Shown: piece by piece, positions 9,228 to 19,203 of the stretch
Position numbering within the stretch: position 1 is the stretch's first letter
Layout of the letters: each line of letters starts with the position of its first letter
From: Thermoleophilaceae bacterium
Lineage (GTDB): Bacteria > Actinomycetota > Thermoleophilia > Solirubrobacterales > Thermoleophilaceae
Assembly (NCBI GenBank): GCA_030447725.1
Contig: JAUJOQ010000002.1
Coordinates: forward strand, 329,916-393,915
Length of the DNA: 64,000 nucleotides
Direction: 5' to 3'
Notes under the pieces: model-generated
Told to the model about the DNA's origin: nothing
Database searches by the model: none
What the model saw: only the letters and a program-made list of their open reading frames with translations
Made by a program: the position numbers and the translations under genes

Positions 9228-10642
9228 GGCCCGGTCCCCCGGTGTGAGTCGACGCAGTCGAGCTGCTCCTGCTCTTCCGCCGACAGCACGTTGGAGCCGT
9301 CCTCGGCAGCGACCTCGGCCCCGCCGGGGCAGCGCTTGAACTGGCCCTGGCGCACCGGCCCGCCGTTGAGGATCTCGTCGAAGTAGATGCCGGCGCGTGA
9401 GAAGCCGCCCAGGGCGTCGTAGGCGCCCGTTGTCGAGAAGTCATCCAGCCAGCCCACGAAGTCCGGGGTGTACGCGCGGCCGAAGGCGATCTGGGGCGCG
9501 GCTGCCTTGAAGGCCTCGACCGACTCCGGGAAGGCGCCGCGGCGCCGCTCGCCGTTGATCCGGCGGGCATCCAGCGCGGTGCGCGCGAGCGCCGGGAAGC
9601 TGTCGGCGAACTCGATCAGGTCGTTGCCCGATCCGCCGCGGCGGATGGTCACGCTCAGGTCGCGGATGGTTGGCCGGGCGTCACTCGCCAGCCCGCGAGC
9701 CTGGGCCAGGAACGGGCCGAGCCGCCGCGCCACGGGCTCGGACGCCTCCACGAGTGGGTCGACGTCGTCGAGGGCGGCCCGGAGGTTCACGAAGGTGCTG
9801 TTGGCGCGGCGCATGAACGGCGGCAGGCGATCGATCGACTCGGCCAGGGCGCCCTTCTCGTTGCGCAGCGCAGCGAAGGTGGCGTTCAGGTTGCGCACCG
9901 TGCCGGTGAGGTCTGAGCGCCGCTCCGCAAGAGCGCCGACGAGCGTGGACGAGTCTTCGAGGAACTGTTCGAGCAGGACCTCGTCGCGGCTCAGCTCGCG
10001 GAACAGCCGTCCGCCGGTGGAGAGCGTCGGGTTGAGGTACTTCACACCGTTGTTGAGCTGCTGGCCCCGGCCCGCGATCATCTTCCGCGAGCCCTTGAAA
10101 AAGTCCTGCACCGCCACCCGGGCCACCGGGTCGAAGAGGTTGAACAGCTGGTCGAGCTCGACGGCGGTGTCGGTGGAGTCCTCCCCGAGCACGCTCCCGT
10201 CGTCGATCTTCGCTCCGTCGCCATCGCCGAGCTGGATGTCCACAAACCGGTTGGCGATGCCCGACAGCGAGCGCTGCTTGATCACCGCTCGCGTGCCCGC
10301 AGGCAGCGGCGTGAACCGCTCCTCGATCTGGATCGTCACGTCGGCGCGGCCGTCGCTTGAGATCTGGATGTCGTCGACGGTGCCGGCCGGCACCCCGCCG
10401 ATCTGCACCTCGTTGCCTTTGACCAGCTGGGCGGCATTGACGAACCGCGCCGTCACGTTGTAGCCGTCACCACCACCGAAGAAGAGCAGGGCCACGAGCA
10501 CCGCAGAGCCGATTACCGCGCCAAGGGCGGCGACCCGCGCCACCCCGGACCCACTCCGATGCTCCCCACTCCTCACGTGCGCGAGGTTACTGTCCGGTGC
10601 CGAGTCTGGAGCCGGCACCAGCGGTTCCTTAACAGCAGCCAA
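9224..10642 (-). CDS. MCE/MlaD family protein (first gene of operon)
   Basis: YNVTARFVNAAQLVKGNEVQIGGVPAGTVDDI; N-terminal TM; exact start uncertain. Confidence 0.88.
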   Translation of the reverse strand: MAAVKEPLVPAPDSAPDSNLAHVRSGEHRSGSGVARVAALGAVIGSAVLVALLFFGGGDGYNVTARFVNAAQLVKGNEVQIGGVPAGTVDDIQISSDGRADVTIQIEERFTPLPAGTRAVIKQRSLSGIANRFVDIQLGDGDGAKIDDGSVLGEDSTDTAVELDQLFNLFDPVARVAVQDFFKGSRKMIAGRGQQLNNGVKYLNPTLSTGGRLFRELSRDEVLLEQFLEDSSTLVGALAERRSDLTGTVRNLNATFAALRNEKGALAESIDRLPPFMRRANSTFVNLRAALDDVDPLVEASEPVARRLGPFLAQARGLASDARPTIRDLSVTIRRGGSGNDLIEFADSFPALARTALDARRINGERRRGAFPESVEAFKAAAPQIAFGRAYTPDFVGWLDDFSTTGAYDALGGFSRAGIYFDEILNGGPVRQGQFKRCPGGAEVAAEDGSNVLSAEEQEQLDCVDSHRGTGP

Positions 10643-10686
10643 ATCTTCACCACTGCCCGCAAAGCGGCCCTGGCATAGTCCCCGAA

Positions 10687-11541
10687 GTGGGCGAAATGGC
10701 TATCGAGGTCTCCGACCTGCGCAAGAGCTACGGCGCGGTCGAGGCTCTCCGGGGGCTGTCTTTCGACGTCCGCCGGGGGGAGGTGTTCGGCCTCCTGGGG
10801 CCCAACGGCGCCGGCAAGACGACGACCGTCGAGATCCTCGAGGGCTATCGCGCCCGCAGCGGCGGCAGCGTGCGCGTGCTCGGCCGGGATCCCGCCGTGC
10901 GTGACCGCCGCCAGCAGGAGCGGGTGGGCATCGTGCTCCAGAGTTGTGGCTTTCATTCCCACATCACCGTTCGCGAGGCGGTGCAGCACATGGCCAGGGC
11001 CTACCCGCGTCCGCGGGAGGTGGGCGAGACGATCGCGCTCGTGGGGCTCGAGGACAAGGCCGACGAGCGATCCGGGCGCCTTTCGGGCGGGCAGCGCCGC
11101 CGGCTGGACCTTGCTCTCGCCCTGGTCGGTGATCCGGAGCTGTTGTTCCTCGACGAGCCCACCACGGGCTTCGACCCCGCCGCCCGGCGGACGGCGTGGA
11201 CGGTGGTCGGGGCGCTCAGGGACCTCGGCAAGACCGTGCTGCTCACCACCCACTACCTGGACGAGGCGCAGGCCCTGGCCGACCGGGTGGCGATCATCAA
11301 GGACGGCGCGCTCGTGGCGGAGGGCCCGCCGGCGGAGCTGTCTCCCACCACCGCGGGATACCATGTGTCGTACATCTCGGACGGTCGCCGGGTCGAGCAT
11401 CAGACCGACGATCCCACCGACCTCCTGCACCGCCTGACCGGCGACGCGCTTGCCCGCGGCGACCGCCTGCAGGGCCTCGAGGTGGCCCGCCCCACGCTCG
11501 AAGACGTGTACCTCGATCTGACCGCCGAGGACGAGCGGTGA
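10687..11541 (+). CDS. ABC transporter ATP-binding protein (drug/ABC-2 type)
   Basis: Walker A GPNGAGKTT, signature LSGGQRRR, Walker B LLFLDEPTTG. Confidence 0.95.
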   Translation: MGEMAIEVSDLRKSYGAVEALRGLSFDVRRGEVFGLLGPNGAGKTTTVEILEGYRARSGGSVRVLGRDPAVRDRRQQERVGIVLQSCGFHSHITVREAVQHMARAYPRPREVGETIALVGLEDKADERSGRLSGGQRRRLDLALALVGDPELLFLDEPTTGFDPAARRTAWTVVGALRDLGKTVLLTTHYLDEAQALADRVAIIKDGALVAEGPPAELSPTTAGYHVSYISDGRRVEHQTDDPTDLLHRLTGDALARGDRLQGLEVARPTLEDVYLDLTAEDER

Positions 11542-12272
11542 GCCCCGCAACCCTCGCCTGGGAGCAGTTTCGCCTCGAGCGCAAGCTGTTCTGGCGCAAC
11601 CCGAGCGCCGCTTTCTTCAGCTTCGGGCTGCCGCTGATGCTGCTGCTGCTCGTTGCCTCGGTGTTCGCATCGGCCCCCGATCAGCTCCGGGTCGTGATCC
11701 CGGGAATCGCAGGCATGAGCGTGATGGCCACCACCTTCAACGCCCTCGCGATCAACCTCACCTTCCGGCGTGAGGAGGGCCTGCTGAAACGGGTCCGCGG
11801 CACCCCGATGCCGGCCGGGTCCTACTTCGCGGGCTTTCTCGGCAACGCGGTGGTCAACGCCTGCGTGCAGGTGGCGCTGGTGATCCTGATCGGCCACCTG
11901 CTCTACGACGTGACCTGGCCCAGGGATTGGCTCGAACTGATCGTGTTCACGCTCGCCGGTGTGATCACCTTCGGCGCGCTCGGGATCGCGATGTCGCACG
12001 TGATCCCAAACTTCGATTCGGCTCCGGCCTACGTGAACTTCGTCTTCCTGCCGGTGATCTTCATCTCGGGGGTCTTTTACTCGTCCGATGACCTCCCACC
12101 TGTGCTCGACGCGGTGGCCGGGGCGCTCCCGCTCAAGCACCTGATCGATGGGCTGTCAGGGGCGATCGTCGAAGGGGCGGGGCTCGGCGCCGACCTGGGG
12201 TCGCTCGCGATCGTGGCCCTGTGGGGGACGGTCGGGCTGGTGCTCGCCGTGAGGGGATTTCGGTGGGAGTAG
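11538..12272 (+). CDS. ABC-2 type permease
   Basis: GTGA overlap with ATPase; six hydrophobic segments; FNALAINLTFRREEGLLKRVRGTPM. Confidence 0.92.
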   Translation: MSPATLAWEQFRLERKLFWRNPSAAFFSFGLPLMLLLLVASVFASAPDQLRVVIPGIAGMSVMATTFNALAINLTFRREEGLLKRVRGTPMPAGSYFAGFLGNAVVNACVQVALVILIGHLLYDVTWPRDWLELIVFTLAGVITFGALGIAMSHVIPNFDSAPAYVNFVFLPVIFISGVFYSSDDLPPVLDAVAGALPLKHLIDGLSGAIVEGAGLGADLGSLAIVALWGTVGLVLAVRGFRWE

Positions 12273-12282
12273 GAGGGACGCT

Positions 12283-12981
12283 CTAGAGCCGTAGCGATTG
12301 GCCGTTGCGCTTCAGCCACCTCTCCCGGGCCTCGTAGTCGGGAACCCTTCTCTTCAGCTCTGACCAGAAACCCTCTGAGTGGTCGTGCACGCTGAGGTGG
12401 ACCACCTCGTGCTCAATCACGTAGTCGAGGATCTCGGGCGGCGCGAGCAGCAGCCGCCAGTTGAAGCTCATGGACCCGGTCGAGGAGCAGCTGGCCCAGC
12501 GGGTGCGTTGCCCTCTGATCTGAAGGCTCGCGTAGGGGGTCCCCGCGCGGGCCGTCGCTGCGTCGAGGCGGCAGGCGACCTCGTCGCCGGCCTGGCGGCG
12601 ATACCAGCGCTCGAGCGCCTCGCGCAGCGCGGCGGGGCCGCGATCGGCGACCTTCACGTGGAGGGTGCCGCCTCGCCGCGCCACATGCGGGCGCGACCTC
12701 GCCGGCTCCACGCGCACCGCGAGGGTCAGCGTCTCGCCGAGGAATGGGACGTTGCCACTGTCCTCGAGCACCGGCGGCGGGCGCTCGGCCTCGGCCTCGC
12801 GCATCCGCCGCAGAGTGCGCTCGATCCAGGGGCGTTTGTCCTCCACGAAGGGCTCCACCTCGCTCATCGGAAGGCGCCGGGGCACCACGACCTCCACCCC
12901 CTCCGCGGAGACCTGGATGCGCGCGCGACGGGCACGGTCCGAGCGGCGGACGCTGTAGGGCACAGAGCTCACTGCGCACAT
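12283..12981 (-). CDS. YgjP-like (DUF45) M48-type metallopeptidase domain protein
   Basis: YVIEHEVVHLSVHDHSEGFWSELKRRVPDY. Confidence 0.9.
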   Translation of the reverse strand: MCAVSSVPYSVRRSDRARRARIQVSAEGVEVVVPRRLPMSEVEPFVEDKRPWIERTLRRMREAEAERPPPVLEDSGNVPFLGETLTLAVRVEPARSRPHVARRGGTLHVKVADRGPAALREALERWYRRQAGDEVACRLDAATARAGTPYASLQIRGQRTRWASCSSTGSMSFNWRLLLAPPEILDYVIEHEVVHLSVHDHSEGFWSELKRRVPDYEARERWLKRNGQSLRL

Positions 12982-13024
12982 GTTCGTGCACGACCCCGAC
13001 GGCCCGGTCGTCGGCGGCAGCCCG

Positions 13025-13771
13025 TCAGAGGATCACGGGCACTGCGCCACCATCTACCGACCAGGCCGCGCCGGACACATTGGCGGCCAGTGCAGAGCAG
13101 AGCACCACGATGATCCCCGCCACCTCCTCCTCGGTCCCGAAGCGTCCCAGGGGGACCTTCGCGGCCTGAGCCTCCAGCGCCTCCTCACGGGAGATGTCCT
13201 TGGCCGCGGCCACCTGGTCGGCCAGGCCGCCCTCGCTCAGCCACAGTCCGGTTTCGACGGGACCCGGCGCCACGGCGTTCACGAGCACTCCCCTGGCGGC
13301 GTAGGCGTCGGCGAAGGTGCGCGACAGCGACAGCTGCGCGGCCTTGGTCACCGAGTAGGCGGCGTTGGTGAGCGACGGCCTCTTGCCCGACGACGAGCAC
13401 ACGTTGACAATCCGCCCCCTTCCGCGGTCCGCCATCCCGGGCGCGAGGGCGCGCATCAGCCGCATCGGGGCCATCACGTGCAGCTCCCACTGCCGCTGCC
13501 AGTCCCCGTCGGTCAACTCGCCGAGCGGCTTGACCTCGCTCGTGCCGGCGTTGTTGACCAGCACGTCGACCGGGCCGAGGCGCTCCTCGCACTCGGCCTG
13601 TATCCGGCCCGGTGCGGTGGGGTCGGTCACGTCCAGATTCAGGTCGGCTTCCGTGCGGGACACGGTCAACACGCGTGCACCTTCGGCTCCGAGCAGCCGG
13701 GCCACCGCGGCGCCGATCCCACGCGTGCCGCCGGTGATCACGCACACCTTGCCGTCCAGCCCGAGGTCCAT
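13025..13771 (-). CDS. SDR family oxidoreductase
   Basis: VCVITGGTRGIGAAVARLL, NNAG, AYSVTKAA. Confidence 0.93.
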   Translation of the reverse strand: MDLGLDGKVCVITGGTRGIGAAVARLLGAEGARVLTVSRTEADLNLDVTDPTAPGRIQAECEERLGPVDVLVNNAGTSEVKPLGELTDGDWQRQWELHVMAPMRLMRALAPGMADRGRGRIVNVCSSSGKRPSLTNAAYSVTKAAQLSLSRTFADAYAARGVLVNAVAPGPVETGLWLSEGGLADQVAAAKDISREEALEAQAAKVPLGRFGTEEEVAGIIVVLCSALAANVSGAAWSVDGGAVPVIL

Positions 13772-13880
13772 ACCGTCGAGCCGGAGCTACCTGCAGTTGT
13801 ACTTCTCGAACTTCTGGACCTTCTTCTCCGCCGCGCTCGCCACGCGGAGACCCTACCCCACACCCGGCTAGTGTTGCCGG

Positions 13881-14342
13881 ATGAAGTCCCACACCGTCTA
13901 CAAGACGTTCAACACCACGGAACGGCGTGAGTTCGTCCGCCTGACCGGCGACGTGCAGGCCGCCGTCGAGGACTCTGGCATAGCCGAGGGGATGGTGCTC
14001 GTCTCCGCCATGCACATCACCGCGGGGGTGTGGATCAACGACGACGAGCCCGGGATCCAAGAGGACGTGCTCGAGTGGCTCGACAAGATCGCGCCGCCCT
14101 CCTGGAAGGAGCCCGCCAACGACGTGGCGCGTGAGCTCTTGCCGGAACCGGGCGACTACCGCCACCACCGTGGCGGGGAGGACAACGGCGATGCTCACCT
14201 CAAGAACCTGCTCGCCCATCATCAGGTGATCGTGCCGGTCACCGACGGGCGGCTGGACCTCGGACCGTGGCAGGCCATCTTCTACGTGGAGTTCGACGGA
14301 GGACGCGACAAGCGGCTGGTGATCAAGGTCCTGGGCGAGTAG
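13881..14342 (+). CDS. YjbQ family (UPF0047) protein
   Basis: [22 protein letters not shown]...[28 protein letters not shown]...[14 protein letters not shown]. Confidence 0.93.
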   Translation: MKSHTVYKTFNTTERREFVRLTGDVQAAVEDSGIAEGMVLVSAMHITAGVWINDDEPGIQEDVLEWLDKIAPPSWKEPANDVARELLPEPGDYRHHRGGEDNGDAHLKNLLAHHQVIVPVTDGRLDLGPWQAIFYVEFDGGRDKRLVIKVLGE

Positions 14343-15255
14343 CTACACGGTGCGGCATCGGGTCGCCGCTCAGGCCGGCCAGCAGGTTGTCGACCGCGAG
14401 GTCGGCCATCGCCTCACGGGCGGCATGCGTCGCCGAGCCCGTGTGGGGCACCACCAGGGCGCCGGGAGCACTCAGCAGCGGGTGGTCGGCTGGAAGCGGC
14501 TCCGGGTCGGTCACGTCGAGGGCGGCGGCCGCGATCTCGCCGGCGCGCAAGGCAGCCTCCAGCGCGGCGGTGTCCACAATCGGCCCGCGGGCGGTGTTCA
14601 CGAGCACGGCGGTGGCTTTCATCGCCGCGAGCTCGGTCGCGCCGATCAGTGCGCGAGTCTGCTCGGTGAGCGGGCAGTGCAGCGACACCACGTCCGCCTC
14701 GGCGAGCAAGGCGGGCAGCGGATCGCCGCGGCCGGCCAACACGACGCGAGCGCGAAAGCCCTCCAGTCGCCGGGCCACGGCCTGCCCGATGCGCCCGGCG
14801 CCGATCAGGAGCACCGTGGCGCCATTGAGGTCGCGTCCGAGCAGGAAGGCGGGCTCCCATGTGCGCCACCCTCCCGACAGCACGGCAGCCTGGCCCTCGG
14901 GCAGCCTGCGCAGTACGGCGAGCGTCAGGGCGAGCGTCAGGTCGGCGGTGGCCTCGGTGAGCACTCCGGGGGTGTTGCCCACCTGGATGGCGCGGGCGGT
15001 GGCGGCCGCCACGTCGATGTTGTCGACGCCCACGGCGTAGTTGGAGATCGCCCGCAGGTCCGGGCAGGAGGCGATCAGCTGGGCGTCGATGGGGTCGGTG
15101 AGCATGCAGAGCAGCCCTTGGGCCGACCGGGCACCGTCGATCAGCCGCTCACGCGAAGGCGGGAACCGGTCCGGCCACACCTCCACCTCGTGGTCGGCCC
15201 GCAGCCGGTCGAGCGCCGCGCCGGGCAGGTCACGAGTGACGAAGCAACGGCTCAC
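14323..15255 (-). CDS. D-2-hydroxyacid dehydrogenase (glyoxylate/hydroxypyruvate reductase-like)
   Basis: [21 protein letters not shown] motif; [31 protein letters not shown]; convergent overlap with YjbQ. Confidence 0.93.
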   Translation of the reverse strand: MSRCFVTRDLPGAALDRLRADHEVEVWPDRFPPSRERLIDGARSAQGLLCMLTDPIDAQLIASCPDLRAISNYAVGVDNIDVAAATARAIQVGNTPGVLTEATADLTLALTLAVLRRLPEGQAAVLSGGWRTWEPAFLLGRDLNGATVLLIGAGRIGQAVARRLEGFRARVVLAGRGDPLPALLAEADVVSLHCPLTEQTRALIGATELAAMKATAVLVNTARGPIVDTAALEAALRAGEIAAAALDVTDPEPLPADHPLLSAPGALVVPHTGSATHAAREAMADLAVDNLLAGLSGDPMPHRVATRPGP

Positions 15256-16751
15256 CCGACTAGATCCTCCAGCACCGCGCGGGCGGCGAGCAGGCCCGGG
15301 GCGCCCGTCACCGCCCCGCCGGGGTGGGCGCCCGAGCCCGCCAGGTAGAGCGCCTCAACCCCGCCGAAGCGGCGCCTGTCGGGCCGATCCTCCAGCACCT
15401 GGCCGGGCAGCATCTCTCCGTGGAAGATGTGCCCGCCGGTGATGCCGAAGCGCTCCTCGAGCTGGCGCGGACCGAGCGCCAGGCGATCCACCACCCTGGC
15501 GGGCAGGTCCGGGCACACCTCGGCGAAGCGAGCTATCGCCGAGTCCGCCGCCGCCTCGGCGTCGGCATCTGCCGGGAAGCACTGGCAGAACATCGACAGC
15601 ACATGACTGCCCGGGGGAGCGAGGGAGTCGTCTGTCGCCGTCTGGCAGGCAGCCTCGATCCAGGGGGCCGCCGCCGGGCGGCCGGCGCGCGCGTCGTCGG
15701 CCGCGGCCGTGAGGTCGCCGAGCGTGAAGCCGATGTCGATCGTCCCCCGCCACGGCTCCGGCCCGGGCCAGGACGGGAAGTCCGGCAACCCGTCGAGCAG
15801 CACCATCACCTTCACGACCGGCCCCGACTGGAGCCACCCCCGCAACGGCTCGGTACCGGCCAGGCGGGCCGTGCGCAGGGGATCGGCGTTGGAGAGCACA
15901 GCACGCGCGGCCACCTCGTCACCGCCCTGCAGCGCCACGCCAACCGCGCGCCCGTCCTCGATCAGCACGCGCTCGACGGGAGCCGACAGCCGGACCGAGG
16001 CGCCGGCCGCCTCGGCGGCCGAGCGCAGCGCGTCGCTCACCGCCCCCATGCCACCCCGCACGTAGCCCCACGCCCCCGGCACCCCCGCCGCCTGGCCGAG
16101 GTCGTGGTAGAAGCCGATGAAGGCTGTGCCGGGGTCAGCGGGGCCGGCCAGGGCGCCGATCAGGCCCTGCATCGCGAACGGCACGCGGATCTGCTCGGAG
16201 GGAATGTCGCGCAGCTCGTCGGCCACCGAGCCGTCGAGAATCCCCTTCCCGACGGCGCGGACCCAGCGCTCGCGGTCGGGCGGCTCGCTCATCAGCGGCC
16301 GCGCCCGCCCAGCCGCGCGCTCCCAGCGCTCGGCGAAGGCCGCGTAGCCGTCGGCGTCGGCGCGCGACCAGTCGCGCTCGAGCTGGGCGTGCGTGCGCTC
16401 ACGGCTCGACCAGGTGACCACCCTGCGCCCGTCCGGGAAAGGGGCGAACAGGTAGGGCTCGTGCAGCGCCACCTCCAGTCCGTGACGCTCGAGTGAGAGG
16501 TCGCGGACGATCTCCGGGCGAAGCAGCGAGAGTGTGTACGCGCCGGGGGACGCCCTCACGCCCGGCCACAGCTCCTCGGTCACGCACGCGCCGCCGGCGA
16601 TGTCGCGGCGCTCGAGTACTTGAACGGACAGCCCGGCCCGGGCGAGATAAGCGGCGGCGGTGAGGCCGTTGTGGCCCGCTCCCACGATCACGGCGTCGAC
16701 CCCGCGCAGTTCGTCCACCACGGCCCCCACCGTACCCCCGTGAGCGGGCAT
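15252..16751 (-). CDS. Phytoene desaturase-like NAD(P)/FAD-dependent oxidoreductase
   Basis: AVIVGAGHNGLTAAAYLARAGLSVQVLERR; GVEALYLAGSGAHPGGAVTGAPGLLAARAVL; start chosen at MPAHGG, ORF is open to 16790. Confidence 0.9.
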   Translation of the reverse strand: MPAHGGTVGAVVDELRGVDAVIVGAGHNGLTAAAYLARAGLSVQVLERRDIAGGACVTEELWPGVRASPGAYTLSLLRPEIVRDLSLERHGLEVALHEPYLFAPFPDGRRVVTWSSRERTHAQLERDWSRADADGYAAFAERWERAAGRARPLMSEPPDRERWVRAVGKGILDGSVADELRDIPSEQIRVPFAMQGLIGALAGPADPGTAFIGFYHDLGQAAGVPGAWGYVRGGMGAVSDALRSAAEAAGASVRLSAPVERVLIEDGRAVGVALQGGDEVAARAVLSNADPLRTARLAGTEPLRGWLQSGPVVKVMVLLDGLPDFPSWPGPEPWRGTIDIGFTLGDLTAAADDARAGRPAAAPWIEAACQTATDDSLAPPGSHVLSMFCQCFPADADAEAAADSAIARFAEVCPDLPARVVDRLALGPRQLEERFGITGGHIFHGEMLPGQVLEDRPDRRRFGGVEALYLAGSGAHPGGAVTGAPGLLAARAVLEDLVG

Positions 16752-16788
16752 GGGTGGCGCGCGGGCGCTCGCTAGCCTGTCGGCTCGC

Positions 16789-17553
16789 ATGTCCTCTCAG
16801 GCGAGAGATGCTCGCGCGGAGGAGCGTCGCCTGTCGATTCGCACGCTGGCAATAGCCAGCGCCTCGTCGGCCGTCGCGGCGATCGTGACCTCCCGCCTAT
16901 GGGCAGCCGGCACACCGATTGCCGCGGCGATGACCCCTGTACTCGTCACGATCGTCAGTGAGCTGCTCCACCGCCCTACGGCGAAGATCGTGGAACGCTT
17001 CACGGCGGAGACCGATGCGCTGCCCGAGGCCATGGGCGCCGGTCCGCCGCCGCCGGAAGTGGAGCGAGAGGAGGCCGAGCCCGTACGCGAGCAGCCGCTT
17101 CGCGATCGGTCACCGCGCCCACAGCCCGCGGGCAAGCTGCCCGACGGCGTGCGGGTGTACCGCTCCCAGTCGCGTAGGCCGGCACTGCCGTGGAAGCTCA
17201 TCGCCGCCACCGCCGCGCTTGCATTCGTGATCGGCGTCGTGGTGCTCACGCTGCCCCGGGCGATCGCCGGACAGTCCCTGCTCGAGGGCAGTCCTCCCGG
17301 CTACGGCAGTGCGAGCAAGGAGCGGGACAGGTCCGAACCGGCCGAGGATGGCAGCCGGCAGGCGCCCACCGAGCCCGAGACCACAGCACCTGAGAGCACG
17401 ACCACCACCGAGGAGCCAGAAGCCGAGCCGGCTCCCGAGACCACCGCCCCCGCTCCCGAGGAGGAGCCCCCGGCGGACGCGCCCGCGCCGGGGACGGCGC
17501 CCCAGACCACGCCTCCGGCGACGCCTCAGCAGCAGAGCGCTCCCCAGCCCTGA
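16789..17553 (+). CDS. Membrane protein with Pro/Glu/Thr-rich C-terminal tail
   Basis: Two hydrophobic segments, then PETTAPESTTTTEEPEAEPAPETTAP low complexity. Confidence 0.65.
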   Translation: MSSQARDARAEERRLSIRTLAIASASSAVAAIVTSRLWAAGTPIAAAMTPVLVTIVSELLHRPTAKIVERFTAETDALPEAMGAGPPPPEVEREEAEPVREQPLRDRSPRPQPAGKLPDGVRVYRSQSRRPALPWKLIAATAALAFVIGVVVLTLPRAIAGQSLLEGSPPGYGSASKERDRSEPAEDGSRQAPTEPETTAPESTTTTEEPEAEPAPETTAPAPEEEPPADAPAPGTAPQTTPPATPQQQSAPQP

Positions 17554-17572
17554 TCACAGCGTTTGATCGGCC

Positions 17573-17923
17573 TCAGGGCGGCGGGAAGGCCATCAGCTCG
17601 ACGAGGTTGCCGGCAGGGTCGCGGACGACGGCCCGCGGCGAGCCCCAGTGCTCGCGTCGCGACTCGAGCTCGTGCCCGGCCTCCGCCAGGGACCTGAAGG
17701 TGGCCGGGTAGTCGTCGACCACCACCGCCACGTGGCCGCGCGGCAACGACACAGGATCGTCCACCCAGATCAGGTGAATCTGGGTCGTGCCCCGCTGCAG
17801 CCAGGCGGCGCGATCCGCGAGCGAAGCGGGCGGCTCGACACGCTCGAAGCCCACCAACGCGTAGAAGGCCACACAGGCGTCCACCTGGCCGCGGAGGATC
17901 TCGAGCGTCGCGTGCTGGAGCAT
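17573..17923 (-). CDS. VOC family (glyoxalase/bleomycin-resistance-like) protein
   Basis: LQHATLEILRGQVDACVAFYALVGFERVEPP...HVAVVVDDYPATFRSLAEAGHELE...VRDPAGNLVELM. Confidence 0.9.
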   Translation of the reverse strand: MLQHATLEILRGQVDACVAFYALVGFERVEPPASLADRAAWLQRGTTQIHLIWVDDPVSLPRGHVAVVVDDYPATFRSLAEAGHELESRREHWGSPRAVVRDPAGNLVELMAFPPP

Positions 17924-17931
17924 CAGGGGGT

Positions 17932-18303
17932 GTCTTCATCGCCAGGGAGAGCGGCCGGCCGATCGCCGAGCTGCCCGACCGCGTCGCCGTGTCCGTGGTG
18001 ACGATCGGAGAGCTCCAGCTGGGCGTCCTCGCGACCGGCGACTCCGACCTGCGCGCACGCCGCCCGGACACCCTCGCGCGCGCGCGTACCGCAGACCCGC
18101 GGCCGATCAGCGAACCGGTGATCGTCGCCTGGGCCAGGCTCGTCGCTGACTGCCGCAGCGCCGGCGTCCACCGCACCGTCCGACTGACCGGCGCCCTCAT
18201 AGCCGCAACCGCAGTCGAATACGGGCTCCCCGTCATCACCCAAGACGAACGCTTCGCCAAGATTGCCCGCGCGCATCGCCCGCTCGAAGTCATCCTCGTA
18301 TAG
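17932..18303 (+). pseudogene. 5'-truncated PIN-domain (VapC-like) toxin remnant
   Basis: Open frame VFIARESGRPIAELPDRVAVSVVTIGELQLGV...LIAATAVEYGLPVITQDERFAKI; the N-terminal M..DTS/DAN segment is missing, abutting the VOC gene. Confidence 0.7.
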
Positions 18304-18427
18304 CCCGCCGCGCTCAGGCAGCCGACGCCCGGCGGATGCGAAACGACGGCGCATCGGTCGAGGTTACTTGGCGCGTCAGGCCCGGCGAGGCCGGTTACCG
18401 CCTTTGGCGCTCGGGTATCCGGGGCCC

Positions 18428-19189
18428 ATGCAAATCAAGGGCAGCACGGCACTCGTCACCGGGAGCAACCGCGGCATCGGCCGCGCCATCGCCCAGGCGC
18501 TGGGCGAGAGAGGCGCCGAGGTACTGGGCGGCGTGCGCGAGCTCGACGACGATCACTCAGTCGAGGGGGTGGCCGGCGTGCGGCCCGTCCGCGTCGACCT
18601 CTCCTCGCCCGACTCGGTGGAGGCGGGCGTGCGCGAGCTCGGAGCGGATGCGTCGCGCATCGATCTGCTCGTGAACAACGCGGGCGTGTTCACCGGCGGG
18701 CTGTTTGACCGCACCGATGTGACGAAGGCCTACGAGTTGCTGCAGGTCAACCTGGCGGGACCCATGCACCTGACCCGCCTGCTGCTTCCCGGAATGCTCG
18801 AACGGGGGAAGGGCAAGATCGTGAACAACGCGTCGATCATCGGCCATGCGCCCTTCCCGGGGGCCGTGGTGTACGCCGCGTCTAAGGCGGGGCTGCACGG
18901 CTTCACCGAATCCCTGCGGCGAGAGCTCGACGAGACCGACGTGACGGTACTCGAGCTAATCACGCCGGGCGTTGACACGGACATGATGGACCAGGTGCAA
19001 CGCGAGCTGGACTCACACGCCAACACCGACGGATGGGACCACGTCGATCCGGAGGACTGGGCCGAGAAGGTGGCCGACGCGATCGAGAGCGACGACGACG
19101 AGCTAAACCCGGGCGGAGGCGAGCGGCTGGCCAAGCTGGTGCCGAAGGCGCTGCTCGATCTCGGCGCGAAGCGCAGCTTCAGCCGGTAG
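18428..19189 (+). CDS. SDR family oxidoreductase
   Basis: MQIKGSTALVTGSNRGIGRAIAQALG; NNAG; YAASKAGLHG. Confidence 0.93.
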   Translation: MQIKGSTALVTGSNRGIGRAIAQALGERGAEVLGGVRELDDDHSVEGVAGVRPVRVDLSSPDSVEAGVRELGADASRIDLLVNNAGVFTGGLFDRTDVTKAYELLQVNLAGPMHLTRLLLPGMLERGKGKIVNNASIIGHAPFPGAVVYAASKAGLHGFTESLRRELDETDVTVLELITPGVDTDMMDQVQRELDSHANTDGWDHVDPEDWAEKVADAIESDDDELNPGGGERLAKLVPKALLDLGAKRSFSR

Positions 19190-19203
19190 GGCGCTGTCGG
19201 CAG

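Noticed and set aside
10687-12272. YrbE/Mkl partner for the MCE operon
   Set aside because: Divergent genes read as an ABC-2 drug-type ATPase and permease, not MlaE-family permease.
14350-16496. Plus-strand ORFs 14350..15348 and 15324..16496
   Set aside because: Antisense to well-supported dehydrogenase and desaturase-like genes; no protein-like motifs.
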